A stretch of 64,000 nucleotides of DNA, taken from contig NZ_CP114040.1 of assembly GCF_026965555.1 (NCBI RefSeq), positions 7,972,001-8,036,000 of the forward strand. The letters run 5' to 3'. Below the pieces are notes generated by a model. The model was given only the letters and a program-made list of their open reading frames with translations, was not told the DNA's origin and did no database searches. Position numbers and translations under genes: made by a program. This document shows positions 1 to 8,849 of the stretch, in pieces. Within the stretch, counting starts at the first letter, position 1. Every line of letters begins with the position of its first letter. The stretch comes from Nannocystis punicea (GTDB taxonomy: Bacteria > Myxococcota_A > Polyangia > Nannocystales > Nannocystaceae).

Positions 1-501
1 GGGCGCTATCGATTCACGCGCCTGGCCGGAGGGACATATAGCATCACCGCACAGCTCTACCGAGACGGCATGCACTCGGTCACGCACCCGGCGCGGGCGA
101 AGCAGGCGAAGCTCGCCGCGGACCGGGAGAGGAAGCTCGATCTCGACATTCCTGCGGGGCCGACTCTCGTGATTACGCCGAAGCTCGCCGCGGGCGCGGC
201 CGACGTCGTGTCGGTCGTGCTCGTCAAGGGGACCTTCGCCGCCGCGACGAGCGGAGATCTCGATCGGGCGATGGCGGCGCTCGACCGCGAGCGTGCGCGG
301 GAGGATAGCGCGCACCTCGCGGAGAAGACCGCGATCGAGCTGGCGGACGTGCCGCCGGGCAGCTACACGCTGTGCGGCGTGGCGACGAAGTACGGCGACT
401 CCGTGGCGACGATCGCGGCCGCGCCGGCGACCTGCGTCCCGGTGCGCGTGGCGGCCAAAGGCGCGCGACAGCAGGTCGAGGTCGCGGTCGTGGGCCGCTG
501 A
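1..501 (+). CDS. C-terminal part of a secreted or surface protein with Ig-like/prealbumin-like modules (partial)
   Basis: The reading frame is open from the first base, so the gene begins upstream; 166 residues are visible. The ATG at 70 lies inside a conserved-looking strand and is not the true start. Two similar turns, 'LAGGTYSI' near residue 9 and 'VPPGSYTL' near residue 118, match the PPGxY turn of carboxypeptidase-regulatory or CnaB-like beta-sandwich modules, which suggests two tandem modules. Such domains usually sit in exported proteins. The signal peptide would be off the window. No enzymatic motif is visible and the product is otherwise unrecognised. Confidence 0.6.
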   Translation, partial: GRYRFTRLAGGTYSITAQLYRDGMHSVTHPARAKQAKLAADRERKLDLDIPAGPTLVITPKLAAGAADVVSVVLVKGTFAAATSGDLDRAMAALDRERAREDSAHLAEKTAIELADVPPGSYTLCGVATKYGDSVATIAAAPATCVPVRVAAKGARQQVEVAVVGR

Positions 502-550
502 GGTGCGTGCGCCACGAGGGCCCGGAGCCTGGATTACCATCACCCGCGCC

Positions 551-1240
551 ATGTCCGTCGATCTCACCGTTGATGCCGGACTTGAACCCTATCCGGACAG
601 CTTCTCTTCGCCGGGCTGGCGCTTCGCGGCCGACCCGGCTCGGCCCACCGAGCCGCCGCCGCCGCTGTTCGGCGATTTGCTGGCGATCCTGGCGATCACG
701 ACGCGACACGAGCTCCTGATCCCGTCCCATGTCCAGGATCGCGGGCGGCGGATCGCGCTCGAGGTCGACTCTGCCGAGGAAGTCATCGCCCGGCTCTCTG
801 CCCTGCTGCACGCCGGCGAACTCGGCCCTCACCTCGACGAGATCGCGGGCCACGGCCTGGTCGAGCGCCCGGACGGCACTCGCGTGCGGCAGGACGGCCT
901 GCTCTCCCTGCAAGACCTCCGCCTGCACGACCGCGCGTACTCCCTGGTCACGCGAAAGAGCCTGTGGACCCCGATCGCGCTCGACCGCAGCTTCGGCTTC
1001 GAATGGCAGGTCGAGCTCGCCGATCTCAATGGTCCCCGCCTCGAGCGTTGCCTGCGGGACATCGACGCCGCGCTCGGCCTCGCGGTCGAGCCGCCACGGC
1101 ACGAGCTCGACCGCGAGCATTCGCTGTGGATCCACGACTTCAAGCTCTTCACGAACCCGGAGATCCTCCGCCGCGAGTTCGCTGCCAACCCGCCGCCGGG
1201 GCTCGCGTCGATCGACCGATTCATCGCACCGGGAGCATGA
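551..1240 (+). CDS. Hypothetical protein, 229 aa
   Basis: The frame is open further upstream, but that part overlaps the previous gene in a different frame and looks non-coding, so the ATG at 551, 49 nt after the previous stop, is chosen. The protein is soluble, acidic and Leu-rich, with no signal peptide, membrane segment or Cys cluster. The C-terminal half is rich in Trp, Phe and His ('SLWTPIAL', 'LWIHDFKLF') and looks like a compact globular fold. I do not recognise the family and no function is proposed. The downstream methyltransferase is 206 nt away and probably separately transcribed. Confidence 0.6.
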   Translation: MSVDLTVDAGLEPYPDSFSSPGWRFAADPARPTEPPPPLFGDLLAILAITTRHELLIPSHVQDRGRRIALEVDSAEEVIARLSALLHAGELGPHLDEIAGHGLVERPDGTRVRQDGLLSLQDLRLHDRAYSLVTRKSLWTPIALDRSFGFEWQVELADLNGPRLERCLRDIDAALGLAVEPPRHELDREHSLWIHDFKLFTNPEILRREFAANPPPGLASIDRFIAPGA

Positions 1241-1446
1241 GAGGCCGCGCGTTGTGACTTGCGCGGGGGACGAGGCTTCTGCACGTCACGATGCGCTCGC
1301 GTCGCGAGGTCGCCGGCGCACCCGCCGAGTCATCGCGGAAGATCGCGCCAGCGCAAGGGCCCGTGCGGCCGGCCCTTGCCGACCTTGCCCGGACGGGCGA
1401 CGAGCACCCGGTCGGCGGCCTCGTCCCATGATACCCTGCCCGGCCC

Positions 1447-4400
1447 GTGCCCCGTCCCGCCCGACGCAGCGAGCCCACGCGCCAATCGCCGGTGCTCGGG
1501 GACATGGCCCTGGAGGCCCTGCGTGCCCTCGTGGGCGGCTTTCCGGGCGACGAGGCGGCTCTGGACGGCGACCTGGCGCGGCTGCAGCGCGACCTCATCC
1601 TGCTGGTGACGCGGCTCGTGTTCCGCCTGCACGCGGAGGCGAGCGGATTTCAGTGTGGTGATTCGTCGTCTGCCCTGTGCGATCGCCTCGACGCCGATGC
1701 GAAGGAGGACGGCCCGGCGCTCGAGCAGGGACAGACAGCCTGGCCGCAGCTGCTCGCCCTGGCGCGAGGATTCGGGGACGACGGTTTCGCGGCCGAGGCC
1801 GCGGGCCCGGGCGACGGCGCCGTGTGGCGGGCGTTGCGGGCGCTGCGGGCGATGGACGACCCGCGCGCGTGGTATCGGTCGCTCGACCTCGAGGCGCTCG
1901 GTGGCGTCTACGAGGCGCTGATGGACTACCGCCTGCGGCGCACCCGCGGGCCGGGCCTGGTGCTGCGGCCGGGGCCGGTCGTGATCGATCTGCAGGAGAT
2001 CCTGTCCCATGGGCCAGATGAGCGCGCGCGTCGCTTCGCGGCCGCCGGCGGGGTGCTCGACGCGGCGCTGCAGCAGGCGCTCGTCGCGGCGCGCTCGCCG
2101 GCGGACATCGTCGCGTGGCTGGGCGAGCGACGCGGCGCGCGAGCGATGTCCGTGCTGCCGTCGGGGTCGCTGGTCTTGCAGCCGGGCGAGGAGCGTCGGC
2201 GGGCGGGCGCTCATTACACGCCGCGCGGGCTCGCCGACCCGATCGTGCGCACGACCCTGCGGCCGCTGCTGGCGGCGCTGGGTGAGCGGCCGACGCCGGC
2301 GCAGCTGCTGGACCTCCGCCTGTGCGATCCGGCCACCGGGTGCGGGGCGTTCCTGCTGGCGGCCTGCCGTCAGCTCGGGGAGTGGCTCGCGCAGGCGTGG
2401 CGCGAGCACGGTGTGGTGATTCCTCCGGCCGTCGACGGCGTCGCCCTCGCGCGCCGGGAGGTCGCCCGGAGGTGCCTGCACGGGGTCGACAAGGACCCGT
2501 GCGCGGTCGAATTGACGCGGCTGTCGCTGTGGCTGCTGACGGGCGCCGAGGGGTCGCCGCGCACTTTCATGGCCGAGGTGGTGCGCTGCGGAGACGCGCT
2601 GGTCGGCCTCGCCCCGGCCCAGATCGCGGCGTTCTCGTGGGCCCCCTGCGCGCCCGGCTCCGGCGACTGCGTGCATTCGCCGGAGGACGCGCGGGCGCGT
2701 TCGAATTCTCCCGACTCCCGCAATTCATGGCATTCGTCGGAGCGCGAGCGGGCGCGCTCGACCGCTGCCGATTCTCGCGACTGGTTAGATTCGCCCGAGC
2801 GGGAGCGGCGGATCGGCGACGCCGCGATCGCGGTGTTCTTCGCTCACGACGGCGACCGGCGGCGCGACGAGCAGCGGGGGCGGCTCGCGCGCGCGACCGT
2901 CGAACCGGCCCGGCGCGGCGACCCCGAGGCCCTCGCTGCGCTCGATCGCCTGGCCGCCGGCCTCGCCGCCTCCGCCCTCCCGGTGCTGCCATTCCACTGG
3001 CAGCTCGAATTCCCGGCGGTGTTCGCCCGCGACGACCCCGGGTTCGACTGCTTCGTCGGCAACCCGCCGTTCTTCTGGGGCAATCGCATCAGTCGGGCGT
3101 TCGGCGATCGCTACCGTGATTGGCTGCTGCGCTGTTACCCGGGCTCGCACGGCAACAGCGACCTCGCGGCCTATTTCTTGCGGCGGTCGTTCGCGCTGCT
3201 GCGTCGCGGCGGCACGCTCGGCTTCGTCACCACCAATTCGATCGCCGAGGCGGACACGCGGGCGACCGGGCTCGAGCCGCTGCTGCGCGCCGGGGGCGTC
3301 GTCTACGAGGCGGTGCGCAGCGCCGAGTGGGACGGCAGCGCCAGCGTCCGGGTGGCGCACGTGTTCGTGGCGAAGGGCGGCGCTCCGGACGAGCGCCGGC
3401 TCGACGGCGAGGTGGTGGCGGCGATCGGCGCCGACCTGCGGCGGCCGCGGGCGGCGTGGACGGCGGTGCGCCTGCGCGAGCGCGCGGAGGAGAGCTACAA
3501 GGGCGTCGACTTCGGCGGCACCGGCTTCCTGCTGACTGCAGAGCAGCGCGACGAGATCGTCCGCGCCGCGCCGCACGAGGGGGAATGCATCTGGCCGGTG
3601 ATGAACGCCAGCAACTTCACCTCGTCGCCGCAGCTGCGGCCCGAGGGGTTCATCATCAACTTCACCGGCCTCACTCTGGCCGAGGCCGAGCGGTATGGCC
3701 GCTGCATGGCGATCGTCCGCGAGCGGGTGCTGCCCCGCCGCGCGGTCGACAAGCGCAAGGCCCGGCGCGAGCGCTGGTGGCTGTACAACGAGGCCTGCAG
3801 CGGCCTGTACCGGGCGATCGCGGGCAAGACGGCGGTGATCGTGTGCCCCGTGGTCGCCAAGTACGTGACGTTCGCGCGGGTCGACGCCCGGGCCGTATTC
3901 ACCAACGCGCTCAACGTCTTCACCTTCGCCGACCACGCGTCGCTGGCGGTGCTGCAGTCGCGCGTGCACGAGCTGTGGGCCTTGACGCACAGCTCGAGCC
4001 TGCGGGCCGACCCGCGCTACAACCCCTCCGATTGCTTCGAGACCTTTCCGCTCCCGGAGCAATGGCAGCGCTACGACGCGCTCGCGCAGGCCGGGCAGCG
4101 CTACGACGAATGCCGCCGGCGCTGCATGCTGCAATACGGCCTCGGCCTGACGGGCCTCTACAATCGCTTCCACGACCCCGACGATCGCGCGCCGGACGTC
4201 GGCGAGCTGCGCCAGCTCCACGCGGCGCTCGACCGGGCCGCGCTCGCCGCCCACGGCTGGACCGATCTGGCCGCGCGGGTCGAGGCAATGTTCCGCTCGC
4301 GCGCGGCGGTGGAGCGCGGCGGCCGACCGACGATTCGCCTCGAATGGCCGGCGGCGCTCGCCGACGAGGTGCTGGGCCGCCTTTTGGCGCTGAATCAGCG

Positions 4401-4449
4401 GCGCGCCGCGGCCGAGCGCGAGGCCGTCATTCCTCGTCGGGGAAGTTGA
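1447..4449 (+). CDS. Eco57I-type (type IIG/IIL-like) DNA adenine-N6 methyltransferase, 1000 aa
   Basis: Expected to transfer a methyl group from SAM to adenine N6 in a specific DNA site. Seen: a helical N-terminal part with 'RLVFRLHAEA' near residue 55; 'HYTPRGLADP' near 256; SAM-binding motif I 'DPATGCGAFL' near 294; catalytic motif IV 'NPPFFWGN' near 539; and a target-recognition-like C-terminal part ending in 'YNPSDCFETFPLP' near 858. This order is that of the Eco57I/MmeI-like family. An in-frame TGA at 1429 closes the frame just upstream, so GTG 1447 is the earliest start (ATG 1504 is an alternative). No PD-(D/E)xK nuclease motif precedes the methylase part, so cleavage activity is doubtful: it may be an orphan methyltransferase, or a type IIG enzyme that has lost its nuclease. 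No restriction, specificity or defence partner lies nearby. Confidence 0.85.
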   Translation: MPRPARRSEPTRQSPVLGDMALEALRALVGGFPGDEAALDGDLARLQRDLILLVTRLVFRLHAEASGFQCGDSSSALCDRLDADAKEDGPALEQGQTAWPQLLALARGFGDDGFAAEAAGPGDGAVWRALRALRAMDDPRAWYRSLDLEALGGVYEALMDYRLRRTRGPGLVLRPGPVVIDLQEILSHGPDERARRFAAAGGVLDAALQQALVAARSPADIVAWLGERRGARAMSVLPSGSLVLQPGEERRRAGAHYTPRGLADPIVRTTLRPLLAALGERPTPAQLLDLRLCDPATGCGAFLLAACRQLGEWLAQAWREHGVVIPPAVDGVALARREVARRCLHGVDKDPCAVELTRLSLWLLTGAEGSPRTFMAEVVRCGDALVGLAPAQIAAFSWAPCAPGSGDCVHSPEDARARSNSPDSRNSWHSSERERARSTAADSRDWLDSPERERRIGDAAIAVFFAHDGDRRRDEQRGRLARATVEPARRGDPEALAALDRLAAGLAASALPVLPFHWQLEFPAVFARDDPGFDCFVGNPPFFWGNRISRAFGDRYRDWLLRCYPGSHGNSDLAAYFLRRSFALLRRGGTLGFVTTNSIAEADTRATGLEPLLRAGGVVYEAVRSAEWDGSASVRVAHVFVAKGGAPDERRLDGEVVAAIGADLRRPRAAWTAVRLRERAEESYKGVDFGGTGFLLTAEQRDEIVRAAPHEGECIWPVMNASNFTSSPQLRPEGFIINFTGLTLAEAERYGRCMAIVRERVLPRRAVDKRKARRERWWLYNEACSGLYRAIAGKTAVIVCPVVAKYVTFARVDARAVFTNALNVFTFADHASLAVLQSRVHELWALTHSSSLRADPRYNPSDCFETFPLPEQWQRYDALAQAGQRYDECRRRCMLQYGLGLTGLYNRFHDPDDRAPDVGELRQLHAALDRAALAAHGWTDLAARVEAMFRSRAAVERGGRPTIRLEWPAALADEVLGRLLALNQRRAAAEREAVIPRRGS
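2674..2811 (+). repeat. 57-nt in-frame tandem repeat inside the methyltransferase gene
   Basis: Units beginning [C/G]ATTCG recur at 2674, 2731 and 2788, exactly 57 nt (19 codons) apart. The third copy is partial and the copies have diverged. They encode Ser/Asp/Glu/Arg-rich low-complexity segments ('HSPEDARAR', 'HSSERERAR', 'DSPERERR') between methylase motifs I and IV. A multiple-of-three period means copy-number change would alter linker length without breaking the frame. Confidence 0.75.
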
Positions 4450-4738
4450 AGCTGAGGCTCACGTCCTCGCCGCCGGCCGCCGCGATCCGCCGTCGCAGCC
4501 CCTCCTCCGCCGACGCGGACCAACTGCCGAAGCCACTGATGATGATCGGGCCGGTGGTGTACGCCTCCATGCGGACGATCGGGTTCTTCGGCCCGCCCCC
4601 GAGGATGTCGACGATCACCTCGCGCGGGTCGAACTGCTCGTCCTCGAACGCCCACGCCTTGAGCGCAGCCAGCACCTCGTCCTTGCGCTCGGGGGGCCAC
4701 TTCCCGACCTTGGCCACGAATTCCAGATTGACCGACAT
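4427..4738 (-). CDS. Small hypothetical protein, 103 aa
   Basis: Starts at ATG 4738 and converges on the methyltransferase gene, overlapping its 3' end by 23 nt. The sequence is well formed: an N-terminal alpha/beta segment, 'FDPREVIVDILGGG', then 'TTGPIIISGFGSW' and an acidic tail. No signal peptide or membrane segment. Codon use matches the neighbours, so it is probably real. I do not recognise the family. The overlap could be functional, through antisense transcription, but nothing links its role to DNA methylation. Confidence 0.6.
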   Translation of the reverse strand: MSVNLEFVAKVGKWPPERKDEVLAALKAWAFEDEQFDPREVIVDILGGGPKNPIVRMEAYTTGPIIISGFGSWSASAEEGLRRRIAAAGGEDVSLSFNFPDEE

Positions 4739-4979
4739 GCTCGCTCCCTCCGAAGAAGAGCGGCGACGCTAGCACGCGGCCGAGGTCGTCGGCTCTGCGT
4801 TGCAGCAGGTTGCGCGGATTCTGTCCGCGTCGGGGCGAGATCGCCGCGCCTCGGCGATCGCGGAAACCCCGAGGTTCGCGGCATTCGCCGGGACCTCGAC
4901 CGGCTCCGCCGAAGTCGTCGACCCGACGACGCGGTCGCGCGTCCCTTCTCGACCGGGCCACCACCGGCGCATGGGCGAA

Positions 4980-5909
4980 TCACGCCAGGGGCAGGTAGAG
5001 CTCGGTGTGCAATTGCTCGGGCGGGGCATTGGTCGGGTTGTTGCGATACACCTCGTAGCTGTGGCCCTCGCCCACTCGCTGCCCGCTGCGCGGCAGCCAT
5101 TCGCCCATCAGCCGCGACCAGGCGCCGCCGAGCCCGGTGTACGGACCGATGTGGGTCGTCTTCGCGTAGCGCCCGGCCGGGAGGCGCTGCTCGCCGAGGC
5201 CCGCGGGCAAGGCCACGTCCTCGGGGATCACCAGGCCGGCGTCGGAGCGCAGCTGCTCGGGCGGGGTGGACTCGGGGTCGTCATAATAAATGGCGATCAT
5301 CGCCCCCTGGGGGAATCGCAGCAGGCCGGCGGGCCCGGCCAGCGCCCCCAGGCGGGCGAAGGCCGCGGAGATCTGATTGTAGGGACCGACGTGGGCGACG
5401 GTGGCGACCCGCTGCGCGGGCATGGTCTCGATGGTGACGTTCATGATCGACTCCTTGGTGGCGATGTGGACGACGAGCTCGCGCGTCGGGTCGTCGCAGT
5501 AGTGCACGCCCGAAGGCGCGGCGAGCTCGGCTTGAGGCGGCCGGCCGCAGCCGGACCGCGGATCGGTCGCGCCCTGGCGGAACGCCGACGGCGACACGCC
5601 GTAGGCCTGGCGAAAGGCGCGGGTGAAGGCTTCGTGGGTCTCGTAGCCGGCGTCGAAGGCGATCGCGGTGACCCCGGCGTCGCTCGTCAGCAGCGCCCGC
5701 GCGGCTCGCTCGAGCCGCAGGCGCCGGTGCATCTCGAGCGGCGTCTCCCCGACCATGCCGCGGAACACCCGGTGGAAGTGAAACGGCGACAGCGCGGCCC
5801 CGCGGGCCAGCGCGGTCAGGTCGAGCGCCTGGTCGAGGGTTTGCGAGATCTGGACGACCGTGCGCAGCACCGCCGCCTCGTAGAAAGATCGCGTCTCCGC
5901 CTTCACCAC
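4980..5909 (-). CDS. AraC-family transcriptional regulator with GyrI-like effector domain, 309 aa
   Basis: Residues about 8-110 form the AraC double helix-turn-helix: 'LSPFHFHRVFRG' is the first recognition region, and 'AFDAGYETHEAFTRAFRQAYG' (the last residues are the family signature) the second. Residues about 150-309 match GyrI-like/SOUL-type small-molecule binding domains, as in Rob and BmrR-class regulators, which typically sense lipophilic drugs. The start is a GTG at 5909. It lies 64 nt downstream of the membrane-protein gene on the same strand and may be cotranscribed. Targets are not evident. Confidence 0.9.
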   Translation of the reverse strand: MVKAETRSFYEAAVLRTVVQISQTLDQALDLTALARGAALSPFHFHRVFRGMVGETPLEMHRRLRLERAARALLTSDAGVTAIAFDAGYETHEAFTRAFRQAYGVSPSAFRQGATDPRSGCGRPPQAELAAPSGVHYCDDPTRELVVHIATKESIMNVTIETMPAQRVATVAHVGPYNQISAAFARLGALAGPAGLLRFPQGAMIAIYYDDPESTPPEQLRSDAGLVIPEDVALPAGLGEQRLPAGRYAKTTHIGPYTGLGGAWSRLMGEWLPRSGQRVGEGHSYEVYRNNPTNAPPEQLHTELYLPLA

Positions 5910-5973
5910 CCGAGGCGTACCGCAGCCCCGCCGCGGTGACTTGACGGCCCTTGCGAATTTGCCCGCGGACCCC

Positions 5974-7674
5974 TCAGGGACCCGAATTGCCGCCTGCCGC
6001 GGTCACCAGGGATGAGAGTGCGAGATCGCGCACATCGACCTCCACCAGCGGCGGCAGCCACCAGCGGCAGCGGGGGCCGGGCGTCACGGTGAACGCGACG
6101 ACCTCCTCGGAGTCGCCGGCCTCGAGCTGCCAGCCCCGGCAATCGTCGCGGAACAGCACGACCCGCGGCGCCGGTCGCGACGCTCGCCGCTGCAGGCGGT
6201 AGCGGATCGTCGCCTCTCTGGCCAATCGCCGCGACAGGTCGGCGAGGCCGGCGTGGGCGCGAGCGGCCCACTGCATATCCGGGCCCTGGGCGAAGCGCGC
6301 GACGTCGACGGCGACCTGCCAGCAATCGCCGTCGCTGCGGCAGACCTCGAGGTAGGTCCAGTCGAAGGTCGACGGAGCCGCGACGATCACCGCCACGTGG
6401 GCACCCGCCAATTCGACGACGTGCCAGTCGGGCGGCAGCGGCGTCGGCAGCGAATCGCGGGTGGTCCGCACGATCAGCAGGTCGCGCGCCTCGTGCCCCG
6501 CAGCGCGGCCGTCGGCGGGTTCGAGCGCGGCCAGCGTCGATACGAGGTCGAACGCCCGCGGGCCGCGGAGGTGGCGGTAGAGGTCGCCGAACGCCAGGCC
6601 GCGGCCGTAGAGCTCGCGCGCGACCTCCTCGGCCTCGACCAGGCGAAACTGCGGATCGGTCGCGCGCTGCACCGCCCACAGACCGACGTGCCCTGCCACC
6701 ACGAGGCCGGCGAACACCCGCTGGACGCGACGCGAGACCCGCGAGCTCAGCGCCATGCTGGCGACGATCGCCGCCGGCGTGACCGCCGGGGCGAAGTAAC
6801 GCGGGTCGAGGCCGTGGCCGCTCGCCAGCGACAGCAATGTCAATACCACGAGGCCATGGAAGCAGGCGAGCACTGCCACGATTCGCGCGCGCCGCAGCTC
6901 CGCGCCCGCGAGCCAGCGGCGGGCCAAAAGCCCCGCCGCGAGCGCGAGGGACAGCCCGCCGAGGCCCGCCGCGGCGTACGGCGCGAGGATGACGTGGTTC
7001 TCGGCGAACGCGCCGGGTGAGAGCAGTGCGAGGACGCCGACGAAGATTGCGCCGGCCGCCGGCAGCACCAGCGCCGGCCGCCGCGAGGCCGCCGCGGCCA
7101 CGAACAGGCCGAACGGGACCAGCACCCCCGCGGCCACGTGGACGTCGACCGCCAGCGCCAGCGCGGCCGCGGCGGCGAGGAACGCCGCCGCGCTGCCGGT
7201 ACGCGCTGCGTGCAGCAAGGCCAGGAATGTCGCCACCAGCGCCAGCGGCCACGGCGTCGGGTTCCACAGCCGCGGGTAGCCGATCGTCAGCAGCGTCGCC
7301 GGGAACCACAGCGCCCAGGTCAGGCCATTGGCAGGAGCGTCGAGGCGACGCGCGACCAGCGGGACCAGGGCGGCCGCGCACGCCAGGAGCAGATCGGCCG
7401 CGTGCTCGATCGCCGCCACGCTCCATCCCCAATGCTCGCGCAGCTCGAGCAGGCGCGACCAGGTGGTGCCCTGCATCAGGCCGGCGAAGCTGCTGCGCGG
7501 CCCGGCACCGGGACAATGGGTGCCGAGCACACAATCGCGGGCGATCAGCAGATCGCGCGCGGTGTCGAGGTGAAGCGGCGCGTGGGCGCGAAAGCCGGCG
7601 AGGAGCGCCCAGGTGCCGACGAACCAGGCCAGCGGCGCGCGCCGCCCTGCCGTCCCTTGCGGCTCTCGAGTCAC
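5974..7674 (-). CDS. Polytopic membrane protein, glycosyltransferase-like topology, 566 aa
   Basis: The frame stays open to 7935, but the upstream stretch is Arg/Ser-rich and non-coding in character, so the GTG at 7674 (VTREPQG) is preferred; a GTG at 7698 is possible. About nine to eleven hydrophobic segments span residues ~12-330 (for example 'LALVATFLALLHA' and 'VAVLACFHGLVVLTLL'), followed by a soluble C-terminal domain of ~230 residues with four Cys and Trp-rich patches. An acidic segment after the first membrane span, 'HLDTARDLLIARD', resembles the first periplasmic loop of GT-C/PMT-type mannosyltransferases, which act on lipid-linked sugars. That assignment is inference only. Confidence 0.65.
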   Translation of the reverse strand: MTREPQGTAGRRAPLAWFVGTWALLAGFRAHAPLHLDTARDLLIARDCVLGTHCPGAGPRSSFAGLMQGTTWSRLLELREHWGWSVAAIEHAADLLLACAAALVPLVARRLDAPANGLTWALWFPATLLTIGYPRLWNPTPWPLALVATFLALLHAARTGSAAAFLAAAAALALAVDVHVAAGVLVPFGLFVAAAASRRPALVLPAAGAIFVGVLALLSPGAFAENHVILAPYAAAGLGGLSLALAAGLLARRWLAGAELRRARIVAVLACFHGLVVLTLLSLASGHGLDPRYFAPAVTPAAIVASMALSSRVSRRVQRVFAGLVVAGHVGLWAVQRATDPQFRLVEAEEVARELYGRGLAFGDLYRHLRGPRAFDLVSTLAALEPADGRAAGHEARDLLIVRTTRDSLPTPLPPDWHVVELAGAHVAVIVAAPSTFDWTYLEVCRSDGDCWQVAVDVARFAQGPDMQWAARAHAGLADLSRRLAREATIRYRLQRRASRPAPRVVLFRDDCRGWQLEAGDSEEVVAFTVTPGPRCRWWLPPLVEVDVRDLALSSLVTAAGGNSGP

Positions 7675-7974
7675 CTGTGCATGAACAGCCCGGAGCACGC
7701 GGCAAGTCCCGCGCCGACACGAGCGCAGCCCTCGATCTCTACCACAGCGCGGACTCGCCCGCGGCGAAAACGGCTCTTTCGCGCTCTCACTCGCTCTCGC
7801 CCCTGGCCGCGCGCGCGAGGGTAAGCGCGCTATCGTGGCGGCCGTGCCGGGTCTCGCGCTGCTCGTCTGCCTCGCCGCCCCGCCCGCGCGTGCAGCTCCA
7901 TGAGCAGCGCCCGGGCGAGGCCTCTCTTCGAACACGTCGCTTCAGACCCCGCCCTTCCGCTCTCGAGCGCACCC
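7675..7974. other. Divergent intergenic region
   Basis: Three hundred bases separate the membrane-protein gene (leftward) from the SAM methyltransferase gene (rightward). Both promoters must lie here. I see no strong palindrome, hairpin or RNA gene. Open frames crossing it are Arg/Pro-rich and look like GC-driven artefacts. Confidence 0.4.
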
Positions 7975-8766
7975 ATGACCCAGACGAACGCCTACGCACT
8001 CGCCGACGCCGCCCACGACCCCGAGCTCGCCCGCCTGCGGACCATCGAGGCCGACTGGGACGCCAAGACGCGGCGGCACCTCCAGGACCTCGGGCTCGCA
8101 CCCGGACATCGCTGCCTCGAGGTCGGCGCCGGCGCCGGCGGCGTCGCCAGATGGCTCTCGGGACAGGTCGGTCCGGGCGGCAAGGTCGTCGCCACCGACA
8201 TCGACCCGCGCTTCCTCGCCGACCTGAAGGCCGACAACCTCGAGGTGCGCCGGCACGACATCGCCGTCGACCCGCTCGAGACCGACTGCTACGACCTCGT
8301 CCACTGCCGCGTCCTGCTGATCCACATGCGCGACCCGGCGGCCGTCCTGCAGCGGATGTTCGCCGCCGTGCGGCCCGGCGGCGCCCTCCTGCTCGAGGAG
8401 ACCACCGGCCGCGCGGGCTACGGCGTCCCCGGCTGGCGCGGCGCCGCAGCCTTCGAGCGCGCCGAGGCGCGATACCTCGCCATGCTCGCGGCGATCGGCG
8501 TGCGGATGACCTTCGGCGCCCGCCTGCCGGGCCTGCTGCTGGGGCTCGGCGCGGTCGACGTCGGCGCCGAGGAGACCGCACACTTGCTGCGACCCGGCCC
8601 GCAGATCGCCCTCAGGCTGGCGACCGTGCGAGCCCTCCGCGCCCACGCGGTCGCCTCCGGCTCGTTCACCGAGGCCGAAGTCGACGAGTACTGCGCCCTG
8701 CTCGCCGACCCCGATCTCGTCGCCGTCAACTCGCCCCTGATCAGCGTGTGGGGCCGACGCCCCTGA
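7975..8766 (+). CDS. Class I SAM-dependent methyltransferase, 263 aa
   Basis: Residues about 48-55 read 'LEVGAGAGG', the glycine-rich SAM-binding motif I. 'ATDIDPRFL' near 74 supplies the acidic residue that contacts the ribose, and 'DLVHCRVLLIHM' near 105 is motif IV-like. This is the Methyltransf_11/25-type fold used for small-molecule methylation; the substrate cannot be told. An upstream in-frame ATG exists at 7900, but the start at 7975 gives the usual short helix before the core. It is followed 83 nt later by a TetR-family gene in the same direction, although an operator and probable promoter between them suggest separate units. Confidence 0.85.
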   Translation: MTQTNAYALADAAHDPELARLRTIEADWDAKTRRHLQDLGLAPGHRCLEVGAGAGGVARWLSGQVGPGGKVVATDIDPRFLADLKADNLEVRRHDIAVDPLETDCYDLVHCRVLLIHMRDPAAVLQRMFAAVRPGGALLLEETTGRAGYGVPGWRGAAAFERAEARYLAMLAAIGVRMTFGARLPGLLLGLGAVDVGAEETAHLLRPGPQIALRLATVRALRAHAVASGSFTEAEVDEYCALLADPDLVAVNSPLISVWGRRP

Positions 8767-8810
8767 GCGAGGCGGACGCGCGGCGCGGAGCTTGACCGCG
8801 ACGAGGCGCG

Positions 8811-8835
8811 AGTGTACGGTACGGTTCCGTACACT
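8811..8835. promoter_or_regulatory. Perfect inverted repeat, probable TetR operator
   Basis: AGTGTACGG (8811-8819) and CCGTACACT (8827-8835) are exact reverse complements separated by 7 nt. The site ends 14 nt before the ATG of the TetR-family gene. Such symmetric 9-bp arms directly upstream of a TetR gene are typical autoregulatory operators, and binding here would also control the coupled monooxygenase. The match to a regulator is inferred from position and symmetry. Confidence 0.75.
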
Positions 8836-8849
8836 TCGGCAGCAGCGCG

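Noticed and set aside
1382..1401. ACCTTGCC-CGGA-CGGGCGAC as a copy of the dispersed palindrome
   Set aside because: Only the inner GCCC/GGGC pairs and the left arm fit; kept as a weak possibility within the family finding, not as a feature.
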